Assembly: GCA_037043015.1 (NCBI GenBank)
Contig: CM073322.1
Span: 17,743,601 to 17,807,600 of the forward strand
Direction: 5' to 3'
Source of the DNA: Bryum argenteum
Lineage: Eukaryota > Streptophyta > Bryopsida > Bryales > Bryaceae
DNA: 64,000 bases
Part shown: positions 1 to 13,445 of the stretch, piece by piece
Numbering within the stretch: position 1 is the stretch's first letter
Layout: the number at the start of each line of letters is the position of its first letter
The notes under the pieces: model-generated
Databases searched by the model: none
Seen by the model: only the letters and a program-made list of their open reading frames with translations
What the model was told of the DNA's origin: nothing
Position numbers and translations under genes: made by a program

Positions 1-1900
1 ATAAGAATGGGATTCCCCATAAAAAGAACCCCAACTCTTGCTTTGTCGTGTAGTTGAGAAAACACAAGAAAAATGGCAGCATCTCCTCAAAGGGATTAAT
101 AAAAAAATGAACAAAAAGCTCATATAACAATGCTGGGGGAGAGCCGAGTCTACTTTTCTCAACAGAAGGAAAAAATGGGCTTTTTCTAAGGACACTGTCT
201 TGGGGTCTCACCTGTCCGAGCCCCCATTGTTTTCCTCCCTTCTTTTTTCAATATTTCAAATTCTTTATTTATTGATTATTGAGCATTACAAGCTGATGGT
301 GACCATTACTTACCAAGCACACATGGGACGGTTGCTTTTGCCTTGAATTACCCCTACTCCACGTTTTTTTCCATTCATTCAACGATCCCTTTCACTTGTT
401 TCCCACTTGCATCAAGGACAATATAATTATGCACAACTACATGTTTGCAAACATCAATGTCAACACTTTTTTTTTCTTGTTCCGATAATATTTGCACCCA
501 AAGCACTAGTTGTTTCAAGAAAATGGGCAAGATTAGTAACAAAAGGTTTTTTGTTTCATATGTATTGTCATCCGACGCCTTCAACAAAACAGCTATGCAA
601 TTGCATACGCAAGACCTACCCATCTCCGAAAGCTTCGCAAGCCTACTTGGTCTGCAGATCGCTCGGAAGGGATTACTGCACAAGGCTCCTGCACGGACGG
701 CGCTTCGCCACACTATTTTCACAAAGTGCAGTGATGGGTTTGAAAAGTGGCACAATTAAAAACGAACCACTAATTAATGTAAAAATCATGGATTAAAAGT
801 GGATACGGATATTTGGTAATAAGATTGTTGGTAAATTGATGGCTTTTCATTTCACAACATATATTAAATTCCTAAAAATGTGGAAAAGTAGTCATATGGC
901 ATTTTGTGATATTTTGTAGTCTTCGTGAGTCTCAAATGATCAATAATCAATCCCAAAACGTATGTCTTAGCAACACAAAACAAGGGTTGCGCTTGTTATA
1001 GGACTTAATGTTTTTACTATGGTCGGACATTGTCATCAGACTCGACGTCAAAGAGAAATGTCAAACACACTCACATTACCAAAAGTGTGACATTTACGAC
1101 AACCGTGCCTCTGAAAAGAAGGTGAAATGGCAATGAGGAATATGTATCTTAACTGCTCCGAATCGCAACCTCGCATGGCGAAGGAGGGCATGCTCCAAGT
1201 TCACAAATTTATTATTAATAGCACAAGATTGATTGCTTAGTAGAAAGCATGAAGCAAAAAGAAGTGAGTGTAGTGGGGGACCGAGGTGCTGACCAAAAGC
1301 TCATTCACATGAAGGAGCCTTCAATCACTGATTAATGACTCGATCCAGACTGAGGCTGGCGGTACTATGGTATGCACACCTATATGCGGACACCTACCTA
1401 AAGGCGTGCACCCAAGATTCTTTCTTTCATGAAGATCTAACCTCCCTTGCATGTACCTCATGCGGACATAATTAGGGTGTTCGCCTTTAGGCTACTGCTT
1501 CTAAAAATTGTATTCAATTATGTGTGTTTTTTTTAAAACCACAAAAATAGGGAAAGTGAGTCCTTTTCTATTCCTCATCCCTGAAAAATAGTAACCCACT
1601 CATTTCTCTTTCCAAGTATATAGATTCCCTCAATTTTCCTTAAGTGCACGATAATAGGTGTGCATACCATACGATGGGGAAAGTTGCTCGGTCATGGTTG
1701 GTGAGCAATACCATCGGCCACTTGCACAGAGAGCTGTGTAGCCAGCACTATTGTGATGCTGTGTTTTACTTGCCCATGCATACCCCTCACTCTGCCAGAG
1801 TGCCAGTTTGATCAGGACCATTGCCATCGTGTTGCAGGCCACATTGAATGATATGATGTGTACCATTAATCAATCATCCGAACTTTCAAAGAAAATTCCT
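1..1900. repeat. Segmental-duplication block X, copy A (left-truncated by window)
   Basis: This segment is repeated, with substitutions and small indels, at about 24600-26330 and 46310-47960. Shared landmarks are the run 'cccaactcttgctttgtcgt' near 30, 'gcacacatgggacggttgc' near 318, and the phrase 'ggaccgaggtgctgaccaaaagc' near 1278. Open frames here are short and not conserved between copies, so I call no gene in this copy. Confidence 0.8.
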
Positions 1901-3518
1901 TTCGCCTTTTCATGTCCTTACAGAAAGCTTCATCTCTCACCAGAGGACAGAGGGAGTAATTAAATGTGACTGTCCTCAATGACTAAAATATTAGATACCG
2001 AGTAATTACGAACCTCTTTTTCTACTGGTGTGATATCCCTAAACTATATTGCACATTCTAAGCACATTCTCAAATTGTAAGCATTGTAAGGCATCATGCA
2101 AGATATATATGTCCTGGTAGACACCCTGTGCTCATGCGATGGCAGTTCTGCTAGTGCCCTTTTCCGCATGCAATGGCAGTTCTGATTCCGTTGTGGAGAG
2201 ATTCTTTAAGCATGGTATCCTTGCTTGAAGGTAAGACGAAGTCCATCTTTCAACCCAGAATGGAATAACGGATCCATAAGGTGGATTACATACATGAAAT
2301 CTAATCATATAGACCAGAAATTGTTTACGGAAGGGCTCCATGGTAATCAGTGAACCAGGATATTTTCTGTACTTCAGATTTCAACCATGTGCTTTTACCG
2401 CAAGGTACGTTCTGTACTTGTGAATATTAACACTCTGAACATTACAAAGTAGTGCATTGAAAGCTGATTAAGGAAAGAACACAAACTGAGTTACTCTTTC
2501 TGTACATATCCACTCAGTCTCTTCTGGGCCAAGAGTAAATGTTTACATCACTTTACTCTCAGAGCAATACAAAATTATATACTAGCATTACGAACAAGCT
2601 TCAATTGTCTATTCTGGTTACATACTCCAATCATACGTCTAGCTTTAGCTCAACATAGAGTATGTCAACAAGTACAGATAACAAGTACAGATAAATTCTC
2701 CATGCATGCTTCAATCAATGTACATGTTATTACAATCAGCAAGTTAATGACTAGCACCAATCATGCTCAAATGCTTATTATTGGGTTCAAATCAACACAC
2801 AGGATACAATCCACACAAACAAATATGTTGAGCAGTAGCTCATTGAGACAGGGAGTAAATGGACTATCAATCCAGAAAAGCTGGAAATGCCTTAAGAATG
2901 ACTAAATTCTGTAAGAATGGAGTATTAGTTGGAATCCTGTTTAATAAAAACTTCACAATGAAAAATGTGATATTAAGCTTAAAATGAGTGAGACTCAAAT
3001 ACTCCACATAACTCCAGTTGAGGTGATTTTACAAAGCAAGGGGGTGACATACAGATTTTGGTGAGAAAATTGACACTAAGAACACTGCTATTTCAATAAA
3101 TTGCCCATAGAATTTCACCTCAACACTCGAAAGAGATATGTGATTTAAATGTTCGAGTTTTATTTCAGCAATCCGATATGGAAAACGGTAGTACCAGGAC
3201 GCAGAACAGGGTGATCGAGTGTCTGGTAACTCGAAACGGATGCTCCCTCTGAAACACAGAATATAAGCCATTGAGATCTCAACGTGACCATCTCAATAGA
3301 CTAAAATCGGTCGAGACTCCTCACAGATGGGGACGAGTCGGACCTTGCATAACTAATTAAAGTGAACTATCAAAGTATGCCACATGGATCATACTTTTGG
3401 GTATGATTTTTCAGCACACTAGTTGACGTATCAATATGCGTAAAAATCTTTGTAGAGCATATAAAAAGTCTGCTATTTACAAAGAAAGTCGAATCGAGTG
3501 GTGGCTGGCTGGCTTCAA

Positions 3519-5590
3519 TCAATACGACAACCGCAGCTGCTGCAGCTGGTGCTGCTGGTTCTGCAAGTGCTGCTGCTGCTTTGCGTTCTGCCACAACTCG
3601 GAGGATTTCTTGACTCGTCGCACTCGTTTAAGAACATTCTCCGCCTTCACGTTACCGTATACGATCACCTTGCGTTTCCACTGATCGCAGAGGACACTTT
3701 CCACACCTGGAAAACAGAAAACCCCTAATCTCAGCTTCCATACCACAGCATAAAAAATGAACACTCGTGAAGAAAAAATGGTCCAGCACTGTCCACACCA
3801 CTAGTATTCGAAAGGCCTCCCAACAAGCGTGGATTTGCACAAATATTCAGTGCTTACCGTCCATTTTCTCTAAGCAGGTCCTCACTTTGCGCTCACAGTT
3901 GTCGCAGCAAATTGGGACCTGAAGCTCCACGGACTTGGACTGGCTGCTGAATTGCTGCAATCAGAACAAACTGGTGTTAGAGCTCCGAAGAAAGGGAAGC
4001 TTCAGGATGAGAGATAGAGAAGAAACTATATGAGAAGTTGAGGTTTGCGTACCATTTGCTTGGGCTGCGAGATTCCGTAAGTTGGAGCTTGGTAACTGGA
4101 AACATGAGTGCTGTGCTGGTTTATGCTAGAATTCTTGGAGCTTCCCTTCTTGCTGTGACTGTTGTAACTGTCGTCGTCGTCGTCGGAACTGGAACTGTCG
4201 CTCTGGAAGCCGAGCAACTTGGAGATTCTGCTTGCTGGACCACTGGATTGTTTAACCCCGCTGGAGTGCTTCCCCTGGGAGCCATGGTTTCCGGTAGAAG
4301 ATTTTTTTTTGGAGCTGACGATCATCGAGTGAGAAGCAGAGTTGTTCTTCAGCCCTCGGGAATTCGACTCGAACCCACAGTAGCTATGGCTGTCCACCTT
4401 ATGACCGTGCCCTTGCCCTGATGATGTCTTGTTGCCGCCGGTGCTGCTGCTATGACCGTGCTTCTTGACCATCGCTACATTATTGCGATAATCATCGTCG
4501 TCGGAATCAGAGCTCGAATCATCATTATTGTATCGCTTCGTGTTGCTGGGCTGGTTGCTGTCACCGTTGCTGTTGCCGTAAGTGTTGTTATTTCTGTTGC
4601 TGTTAGTGTTGCTGTTGTTGTTGCCGTAAGAGTTGTTGTGGTTGTGCTGCTTCGACATCGTTGAGCTCTGAACAGCACCAGATTTGGTGCCACCAGTGCC
4701 TTGCCCAAGTGATTTCGTGTCAGAGCTGTAGTTCCCGTTTGGTTGCCCCTGCGAACTGAAGCTCCCGTTGCCGCACGCACCCGTACTCTGTTTGGTGCTG
4801 TGGCGACCACCATTGCTGTAATCGTTGCTGTTGGAATTGCTGCTGTGGCCACCACCATTGCTGTTGCTGTTGAGATACTGATCGTCCCTGGACCGGAACT
4901 GGTCGCTGCCGTTGCCGTTGTCGCTTGGGAAGGAAATCGAGCGTGTAGGCATGGCACCGGGCGGTGGTTCAGGGAGGCCATGGTAGATCTGGTGGCCATG
5001 GCCAAGCTGGGCCGGTGCGCTCATGGTGTGGACCCACGTATCATCTTGCGCTCGGAGCGGCACCAGCGGCTGCTGCTGGCCCCGCATGCCCTCGGAATGC
5101 ATGCCACCAGGCGCCACTATCCCCACTCCATCTCCACGCGCCGCGTAATTGAAGTTGTAAGGGGACCGCCTGTATATGTCCGTGTCGTCGCGGACGAGCT
5201 CCGCTCGCCGGTAGGGCTGGAAGACATTATCGCCTCGCTGTGGCAAATACTGCTTGTGCATGATCTCAGGCCGTCGCACCATCTGTTTGTATCCACCCGG
5301 ATAGTAAAAGTCGTCGATAATCGCCGGAACCGGTGCCATTCTCTGATCCATCCAGTAAGGGACGGACTCGTTGCTTCCGTAGAATAGCTGCAGGCAGTCA
5401 GATTATTTCATCAGTGCATGTTCCATTCCTCCGATCATGCAAATTACCACCTCCAACAATCCCGTGACATGCAGTCGCCATATACAACATAATCATCAAT
5501 CACATAGCTAACCTCTTCCATGGGCATCAGTCCAGTGTGGGCGTTCTGGCCGTAGAAGGGCCGAGGGTCGTAGAAGTAATGTCCCGCCAT
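3519..5590 (-). CDS. Heavy-metal-associated (HMA) domain protein, long paralog (HPP-type)
   Basis: A four-exon gene on the minus strand: 5513-5590, 4053-5387, 3858-3954 and 3519-3706. All junctions are GT-AG, the reading phase is kept, and the CDS is 1698 nt (565 aa). Residues 1-55 are a Tyr/Pro-rich N terminus beginning MAGHYFYDPRPFYG. About 60-450 is Asn/Ser/Gly-rich low complexity with Asp/Ser acidic runs. Residues 480-545 form an HMA fold with the metal-binding pair C488-D-N-C491 (CCDNCERKV) and the plant signature GVESVLCDQWKRKV. A Gln-rich tail ends LRLSY. HMA domains bind soft metals such as Cu, Zn or Cd. There is no C-terminal CaaX box, so this is an HPP, not a prenylated HIPP. The metal and target are unknown. 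The start is chosen because exon 1 is identical in length and nearly identical in sequence in the second copy. Confidence 0.88.
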
Positions 5591-5990
5591 GAGATCGGAA
5601 GGCTCGAAGTGTTTCGTTTCGATGGACTCACAAATCAGACCAGATCGAAGACTAACTTGAGTAAATCAGAGAATCCCTGCAGGTGTCGGCAGTTCAATTG
5701 CACGCTGGATCTCAACTGAATAAGACGAACTACCTAGCCAGTTAGCTGAAGACTGGTCGACCCGGCCGTGGACCAGCAACTGCAACAGATCGATCGACAC
5801 CACCAGTAGCTCAGACAGAAGAATGTTGTCCAGAGCAATAGACTTGGATGGTAGTTGTGACGAAAACGAGTCTATCTCTCTCCCGATCTCTCACTCTCCG
5901 GAGAACTGGTAGCTGCGGCTGCAGCGAAGGTGGTAGCTTGTTGCGAGCGGTGGTGTGAGTATGAAGTGAAGGAGGGGGCGGGATTACTTC

Positions 5991-5996
5991 TATATA
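5991..5996 (-). promoter_or_regulatory. Probable TATA box of the long HMA-protein gene
   Basis: On the minus strand the run CCTATATAGAAG lies about 400 bp upstream of the ATG at 5590. It gives a consensus TATATA core and predicts a 5' UTR of roughly 370 nt. In the paralog the same site reads TGTATA. No experimental start site is available. Confidence 0.5.
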
Positions 5997-6953
5997 GGCT
6001 CTCAGGGCATGGTGGCCGGGTCCCACCCCGTTTTTACTCGCCCGCCCGGCCCAGCCTGCGACCTGTGACCTTTACTCGATCCTTTTGGATTGTTTTCACT
6101 CTATGTGATCTAGCTAGCTTTGTTACTGGGAGCGTCTTGCTATCTGTCGGTTCGAGTGATGATTGATTTTTTCTTATAGCGACTGCGAGCTAAAAGTGCA
6201 GAATTGGGAGTAGGAAATTTGTGTGGCAGAAGTATGTACTGTCCGTCGGGGTGTGGCAGTGGCCGGGGTCTGTATGGTTGTGTACTTGATCGGAAGAGCT
6301 ACTTCTTGAACGATCTGTGCGTGTTGGCTAGCCTGTTGGCACGGTCACAGTGAGAGTCGGCCCACTGTATAATTGCTGGAGTTGCAGTGCTCCTGCGTGT
6401 CTGCTCCCTGCCGGCTTTCCACTCGCCTCTGGAATGGGCTACGGTACTTTCCTGCTCTGCTAGCTCTGAGAGAATGTTTTACTGTTCACTGCCATCTTAA
6501 TTACGGCCATGGAAATTCTTTTTCTCTTCCACATGGATGAGCTTTTGATTCTCTCCTTTTGGTAACTGGCCTTTATGTGCATGCATGATATTGTATTTCA
6601 GAATTCAGAAATGCATCAGCCTCGAAAAGTTACGGTCCTCCATTCGACTAGTTTTAGAAACTACACATTCGAGAGACAGATTTCATTTTGTAGGATTTTT
6701 ATTTTTCTCTCGAAGACCACTCGAAATGGCCATTTTGAGTGCAATGAGTAAAAAAATTCTTGTAAAAATTAACCATACCAGGATTTAACTTGGATTTCAA
6801 ATGTATGAGACTGCAAATGTTAAAATTCTCTTGCGTTTGTTGACCGCATAGAATTGTAAGATTTATGTCCCTGAAGTTGAAGAATCCGTCATTTTTGCTC
6901 CCCACTGCTGAATTTGAACCCACCCCAGACTTTTGGTAAGTGGTATTTGAGCG

Positions 6954-7547
6954 TTAACCCTTAATTGACATCCTTGTTTTCCACAACTTGGAGAGAAATG
7001 CAACCTCATTGTCTTCTGGCCTTATTTCTGCATTGAAGGTAAAACAATTTTGAGAATCGGAAACGGTGGTTATCAAGGTAACTTGGTGATGTGACCAATG
7101 CAAAAAAGATCGATCACATCGGGTAAAATCTCAAAAAATGGCACCGTTGAGATAAAAATGTTTTGGTTGCTGATCGTGAGTGAGAAATATCATATTGCTT
7201 TTTTGGTTCTTCCCCCTTCGGGTCATTTTTTCCTGAAAATTGGCATCATAGAGCATGGTATAGGGATAAAGATCAAGATTTTTTATTATTTTGAAAAAAA
7301 ATCGTCAAAAAAATAAAAAGAAAGGCCAAGTCAAAGTGCATTGACCATGGGATCACGTGGCCCCTACAATTTCGCGCGGATCACACAAACCTCAAGAAGG
7401 CGATCGGGAAGGAGCATTGGATTCGGAAAAACAAAAGAATAGGGGTGCCTTTGGACAAGATTTGCAACCTACCACTGTGTCGGACCCCAAAAGCAAAAAC
7501 AATGATACCGAGGACCAATTTGGTCCTCGGTGACAATTAAGGGTTAA
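6954..7547. mobile_element. TTAA-flanked MITE, family 1 (piggyBac-like target), direct copy
   Basis: The element begins TTAACCCTTAATTGACA and ends TGACAATTAAGGGTTAA. These are near-perfect terminal inverted repeats inside TTAA duplications. A second copy lies inverted at 14111-14701 and shares the interior from end to end. It is about 590 bp and has no transposase ORF; the 72-codon frame inside it is not meaningful. TTAA targets with CCC-starting ends are typical of piggyBac-superfamily elements; the assignment to that family is inference. Confidence 0.8.
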
Positions 7548-7900
7548 GTTGATTAGATTTGATCAACTTAGGAAGGAGAGGAGGGGATGAGGAATATGGG
7601 ATATGAGAACAAAAGTGGAGAATGAGGGAATGGGAAGAGAATATGGGAAGAGAATATGGGAAGAGAATATGGGAAGAGAATATGGGATGGGGAACAAGGA
7701 ACAAAAGTTGGTGAACAAGGAATAGGGAAGGAATGTGGAATCGGAGAATGAGAAATTGCAAACACGGAAACAGAGGACTAGGAATTGGGAACTAGGGAAT
7801 GGAGAATAGGCTATAATTTTTGAAGAGCACATGGAGGGGAACGGGAAACGTGGGATAATTTTGAAAAACACCAAATAAAGAGCTGTTCAATTGGGACGAC
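7548..7900 (+). repeat. Purine-rich repeat family, copy 1
   Basis: The plus strand is almost pure A/G (tandem 'aatatgggaagag' units near 7635-7690) and ends with 'caccaaataaagagctg'. The same end motif and skew recur at 17640-18130 and 33370-33930 (pyrimidine on plus) and at 19000-19590 and 19610-20150. The opposite-strand Ser/Pro/Phe-rich frames here are by-products of the skew. Confidence 0.7.
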
Positions 7901-10900
7901 AAGGACCCTACTTGTGTTTTGCAAAGAAAATTGCAATAAATGCTTGTTACATAATTATCAATAGTTAGTCATACTTAGTTTATATCTATATTACATTTTT
8001 TTTCAAAGTTCTACTCCAACATGACTTTGGTTTGACTATGTTATTTGAATACATTTTCCAAAGAATTACTTGATATTTGAGTAAAAATAGATGAAAAAGG
8101 TCCTATCGCTTCCCAATATGTAGCTCAAAATTTTGTGATCATGATATTGGGGTGTGTACTGAACGCACCCTTAGTTGTAAATTAACCCGTGTGTATTTGT
8201 CCTCACTATTTCAACCACTTTCTGCAAATGACTTGATTTGATAATGGAAGTGTACTAAGCCTAATTACTCTAATTTGAATTTTAGACTCAAATATAGAAT
8301 CGAATTAAGCATTGGAGTCTTATTCTAAGAGATACAAAGGTTAGGAGGTAAGAAAACCAACTTGATTTTTAGAAATGGGGTTTTTCTTCTTTGACCTTTC
8401 AACCTTTATAATCTCCTAAATTTCAACTTCAATGAATTGAGATTTGAGTTTGATTTGATTGGAGATTTCAAAGTTTAGAATCACTTGTAAGTACGCATAC
8501 TATTGTTCCATTCTTCAATGGAGTTGACTAGCCTCTAAAAAGATAAGAAGCCAAAATGGCTTATTGGGGTTGGACTACCAATAAAATCTGGCCACCATCG
8601 ACCATTACAATCTCACGATCAAATTGATTTTCAACTTAAACAAAAAAAATGTTCATATATGGTGAAAGCATCTAAAGGCGGACACCTACCTAAAGGCAGG
8701 CGCCCAAGAATCTTCCCTTCATAAAGATCTAACGTCGCTTGCATATACCTCATGCAACATGATTAGGGTGCCCTCCTTTAGGCTACAACTTCTAAAATTT
8801 GTATTTAATTGTGCGTGTTTTTAAAACCACAAAATAGGGAAAGTTAGTCTTTTCCAATTCCTCACCCCTGAAAACTAGTAACCCACTCATTTCTCTTTCT
8901 AAGTAGATAGATTCCCTCAATTCTCATTTAGTGCATGGCAATAGGTGGTCTCACCATATTCGTCGTCAGTTTGACTTAAGGTGCCTATATGGCTTCAATC
9001 CAAAATTTTGAACAAAGAAAATATAAAAGAATTTAGTTAACTATGAACCTCTAAACTATCCCATGAGCAAGTTGCAGAGAGATGAGATCCCGAAATGAGC
9101 ATTTATGGACCAGAATGACGTCCTCAAATCTAGACGTGGCATAAGGAAAGCAACGTTTCATCATATGACATTCCTGCACTTTCATCATAGTATGTGCAGG
9201 GAGAGGAGGTGCACACCCTCGTCGGAGTTGGAGTCTTTGGCCAATAGGAGGGGGCAAATGCAATCGTGTGGGAGGCACGCTTATTAGGAAGAATGAAACG
9301 AGGCAGTACATAGTTGTTGCCACCATCCATTCTTTCTTCGCCTACCACATCGCCATGGAGAAAATAAAGCTGCCACAAACACAAACTACCCTCAATAAAT
9401 TCCAAATCAGGATTCATGGACGGGGACCTAAAGATCATTTTTGCCGGAAAACATGACCACTTTGTACTTACTCACCCTCGGTTACCTGAGTGCCTCCTCC
9501 GGGCGGGGGCTCGGACACCCACAATTTTTCGGAAGTAAGCAAATACCTTCGTTCAAGAATGGAGGTCGTCTCAATGCAGGGAATGGCACCAGGTCAAGTG
9601 AACATGTAATATTCTGCAATAATCAAAATAATGGGAAAAAAATCAGAAAAATAAGGGTGGACGTTTTCAAAGAGGTGGTTCATTGGAAGTTGCTGGTGGT
9701 GTGCATCAAATGCCCGAATTCCCAAGCTTGGCTCGTTTTTAATTGGAATGTCGGTCATGTTTTGGTGATTCTAAAGATTCTTTTGCTATTGAATAGATGT
9801 ATACTCCTCTCCCTTCAAAGGTTATATGATTTTAATCATTGAAAATCATTTTGGTTTCTGCAATGAGCTTTTTTTGGCTTCTCTTTTGAGTCTTTACTTT
9901 TCCTTTTTTTTAAGAATTGGATTGGTTTATTCCATTGGAAATGCCTAATTACCAGGTCTTCTATCTCAAACTTGGATTTGGCCATGTAGATTTCCCATAC
10001 TCAATTGCGACAAAAACGACCCCAAAATAGCTCTACACAACCCCCCAAAGCCTTCAAATATTCATGAATGTGGTTTTATTGACCCATATTCTGTCACTTA
10101 CCTTGGTGGAATAATGCAATGGCTTTGATAGGTCTTACTACTTGCATGTTTTACACGGCCTTTCATGTTGCATAGCATGATGTTTGAATCTTCAATCCGT
10201 CGCTATTATGCATGGGTCGTAGCCTCCTCATAAGAAACAACCCTATCAGTCGGTCGAGTTTTTACAACTTTTACCTTTCGTAAGGCAAGGTGCTAAACAA
10301 TGACGCGCAAATTCCTGTTATGAAGCTAGCCGCTCAAGCAATTTGTGTACATGGGCAAAGTAAGTAACTTTGAACATGCTAGAATCATAAGTTTTTGACC
10401 TTCCTAGAATTTATTTCATGAAGTTGTGAATTTGGACTTGTAGATATTTCTTAATATAGAAAAATGTAGAATACTTGTGTTGAGTACATCAAAAATCCAT
10501 CGTATGTATGGATTACATACTTCTTGTGAGGTTCACCAGAGTGAGCCATTTCGGTATTGTGTCATTCTTGCGTACTTTTCTTAGATAACAATGGTGTAAA
10601 AAAGCATCATGGTGATAACACCACACACTTTGCTCCTCGTACCAATGACCAAACTGTGCCAAGAAATTGAGTTGAAAGATTATTTTTGAGTAAATAAAAA
10701 ACAAAAAATTAAAATAATTAAAAAGGAAAAAAGGAAAAGAATTTTTAAAAATAAAATAAAATATTGGACTCTAAGCAAGAGTTTGAGGTTCTATCATGGC
10801 TTGACCCGTATATTTATTGAGGATCAAAATCTTGATCCTAAATGCTTAAATGCTTCAATTGTTATTGTAGGTCGTTTTTGACCTTTTGCCCTTGTTCCCT

Positions 10901-13300
10901 AATGAGAAAGCCCAAGTGCTATGTGAGAGACTGTGAGAATGCGCTTGCTAATAATGTTTGGGCATCTTAAGCTTGGTTTATAGTATAAAATGCCCTATAC
11001 TCACAATTGGTTAAAATTTTGTCATGAAAGAATTAATCATACCTCATAGTAGTGATTATTATATTAAAAAAATAGTAATGTGATAAGCCAACAAGACTCT
11101 AACCTTTCAATTAGTAGCTGAACACATACCATTGCCAATCACAAGCATCATGTTTTATCTTGTTTTATCTTCAAGATGTCTATAAACTCCCCCAAAAGAC
11201 ACGGTTGAAGAATTATAAAAACTCTCTGCTAGAAAGCTCTACTTTCACGTTCCGAAAAGTAACATACTCTAGTTGTGAACTCCTCCACCAATATAATTTA
11301 GAAAGAAGGCTCTTATGTTGGTGACAATACATCATCAACCCATCTCCTACAACAACCGCCACAATTTCAAAAAGGCACACATGACCGGTTAGTAATGGAA
11401 GAACTAAATTCCGCGTTTGCTAAAACCAAGCCTTTACATTGATAACAATGCAAATACAAAAGTGTCACATCATCCCTTCCACCCATCAACACATTTTAAT
11501 GACCATATCAAGAACTTTGTCACATGAATCCCGAAACCAACCAAGCATGCATGCCATTGGTTCATCAATTTCTATGCGCCATTTTTGACTTTAATCGGTG
11601 CGTTCGCAATAGTATTATCATATGAATCCATGCAAAAACCCAACTAGGGAAAATTTTAAAAACTATAGACTTACGCTTAAACTACAATGTGGGCAGTACT
11701 GCTGGCTGGTGACTTTCTTGGCAACTCTAAAGAAAAAGGGCCTTTTGCCAGGAGTTCCAAAGCTAGCTTGTGTTCCAATATTTGGGAACCCTAAACTTCA
11801 AGGACAATGCCATGCTTCAAGGTAGACAGGAATCATATCATACACACCACACCACATGGGACGGCTATTTCAACAGACCTTGTTTCAACCAGCAACAACA
11901 CCAGTGTATGACTCATTTCGTATTTTATTTTCAGTTTTATTTTGATGATCAATCAATTTGAGGCCTCCATTATTTGTATGTGCACATCGGCCTGTCGCTT
12001 CGCCCCTCCCCCCACCCCCTCCCACTTGTTACTTGCTTTTACCGGGAAACTTTAGGGTTTAATTTCTTCGTCCTACGCGAACAAGTGCAACCGGCCCTAA
12101 AATTTGATAGAGATCATTGAGCAAACATGAGATAATGAAGTTTGTTATTGCTTGTTGCTAACCTTTAGCATTTGCAGACAAGGTTTTGTTTGTACCTACA
12201 AGGCCTGTATCTACAAAAGCGAATGTATTCCCTCTGCGCATAGGTCTTGCATTTCAACTTCAAGCTCGTAGTATATGGTATATGGTCAATTTTACAAGTG
12301 TAGTGCTTTAACTCTTAGAAATCTACGTGTTTTGACCTCCATATTCTGATTTTCTATCACCTTGTTTGAATTGTGTGGTCAAACTTCTGGATGTTTTCTT
12401 GTACTTAGAACGGTAGGATCTTGAACCTAGTTACTATGACAAAAACCTTGTAAAATTTTAGACATTGGATTCATACTATTTGTAAGATTGTAATGTTTTA
12501 AGTTGTTTTCAAAGCATTAGTGACTAAGTAGGAACCAAAATAATATTCACTCCAAGAGGGGGTAGTAATCTTGTCATTGGTGTGATGACTTGCAGACATA
12601 CATCCAAAAATATGTGGAGCAAACACTCTACACACACCAACTTCAAATATGTTTAAAACTTTTCTTATTTTGTAACTATTTTTCATCATCAACATTCTTT
12701 ACGAGCAAATCAACTACATTTGCTATACATTCTCGTTCTCCTTCTAAGAAGAATTCCAATCTAAGAAGGCTCCCTCATGGGCCTTTATATGATGTGTCAT
12801 TCTTTACGGTCTATGACCACCTGCTAAAGGTTGGGAGACCTTTTTCCACCTACAAGACAAAATGGAGGTCTGAGGTAGAGAGAGAAGAAAAACCACATCT
12901 CAAAAATTCAGTTCTTTAAGTTTTCCTTGAATATTGTACTTGAGTGTGTACACAAATAATCATTTTGGATAATGTAACATATATTCTTCATCATAAGGAC
13001 AGTATATATTGAATGGGCTATCCACTTTTGTGCGAGAGGCAAGTGAGCATGCATGCATATATACATACATCTAGGAAGCTCTAGATTTTGTACGACAGTA
13101 TTTTCATGAATGATGGGCATAGCGGGGCAATGACCCCCTTGCTTTGCTTCCTTTTACTTGACAGAGACCATTGATGCAAGCGTGTTGCAGCCAACGCCGC
13201 CCCCCCCCCCTCCATCGCGGAACCCTTCCCCTCCCCTCTCCATCTGACCTACATCTACAATTACACTTTACCCACCCCAATACGCAAAGCTGCAAAAAGA
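7900..13300. repeat. Segmental-duplication block Y, copy A
   Basis: Matches the block at 34000-36758. Landmarks are 'gatattggggtgtgtactgaacgc' near 8144, 'tgtgcagggagaggaggtg' near 9193, and 'catagcatgatgtttgaatc' near 10170. A stretch of roughly 2 kb between about 10370 and 12650 has no counterpart in copy B. I find no protein-coding gene: frames are short, unconserved and interrupted in the other copy. Confidence 0.75.
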
Positions 13301-13445
13301 GATACCCATTGCCATCAAGCTTTCTTCACTTACACTCCCAAAAATATCTTTCATTGCTTATTGGAATAAATATACTAGTGTCTGCAGTGATTCAACATAT
13401 GCCTCAACTAGATGGGTTTGCTATACAAAATATTGTAGACATGGT

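Larger units (their letters stand above)
2040..6930. repeat. Segmental-duplication block HPP, copy A
   Basis: The block matches 28603-32130 in the same orientation, starting at 'tatattgcacattct' and ending after 'aagatttatgtc' near 6870. It holds an intact HMA-protein gene and its promoter. About 600 bp between 2480 and 3080 has no clear counterpart in copy B. From 2040 to 3300 I see no gene. The region 6000-6930 is promoter-distal flank, also shared with copy B. Confidence 0.85.

Noticed and set aside
4452..5387. Large plus- and minus-strand frames overlapping exon 2 of the long HMA gene
   Set aside because: Their Val/Ala/Thr-rich repeats are the out-of-frame reading of Asn/Ser codon repeats. 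The exon structure and the paralog support only the Asn/Ser frame.
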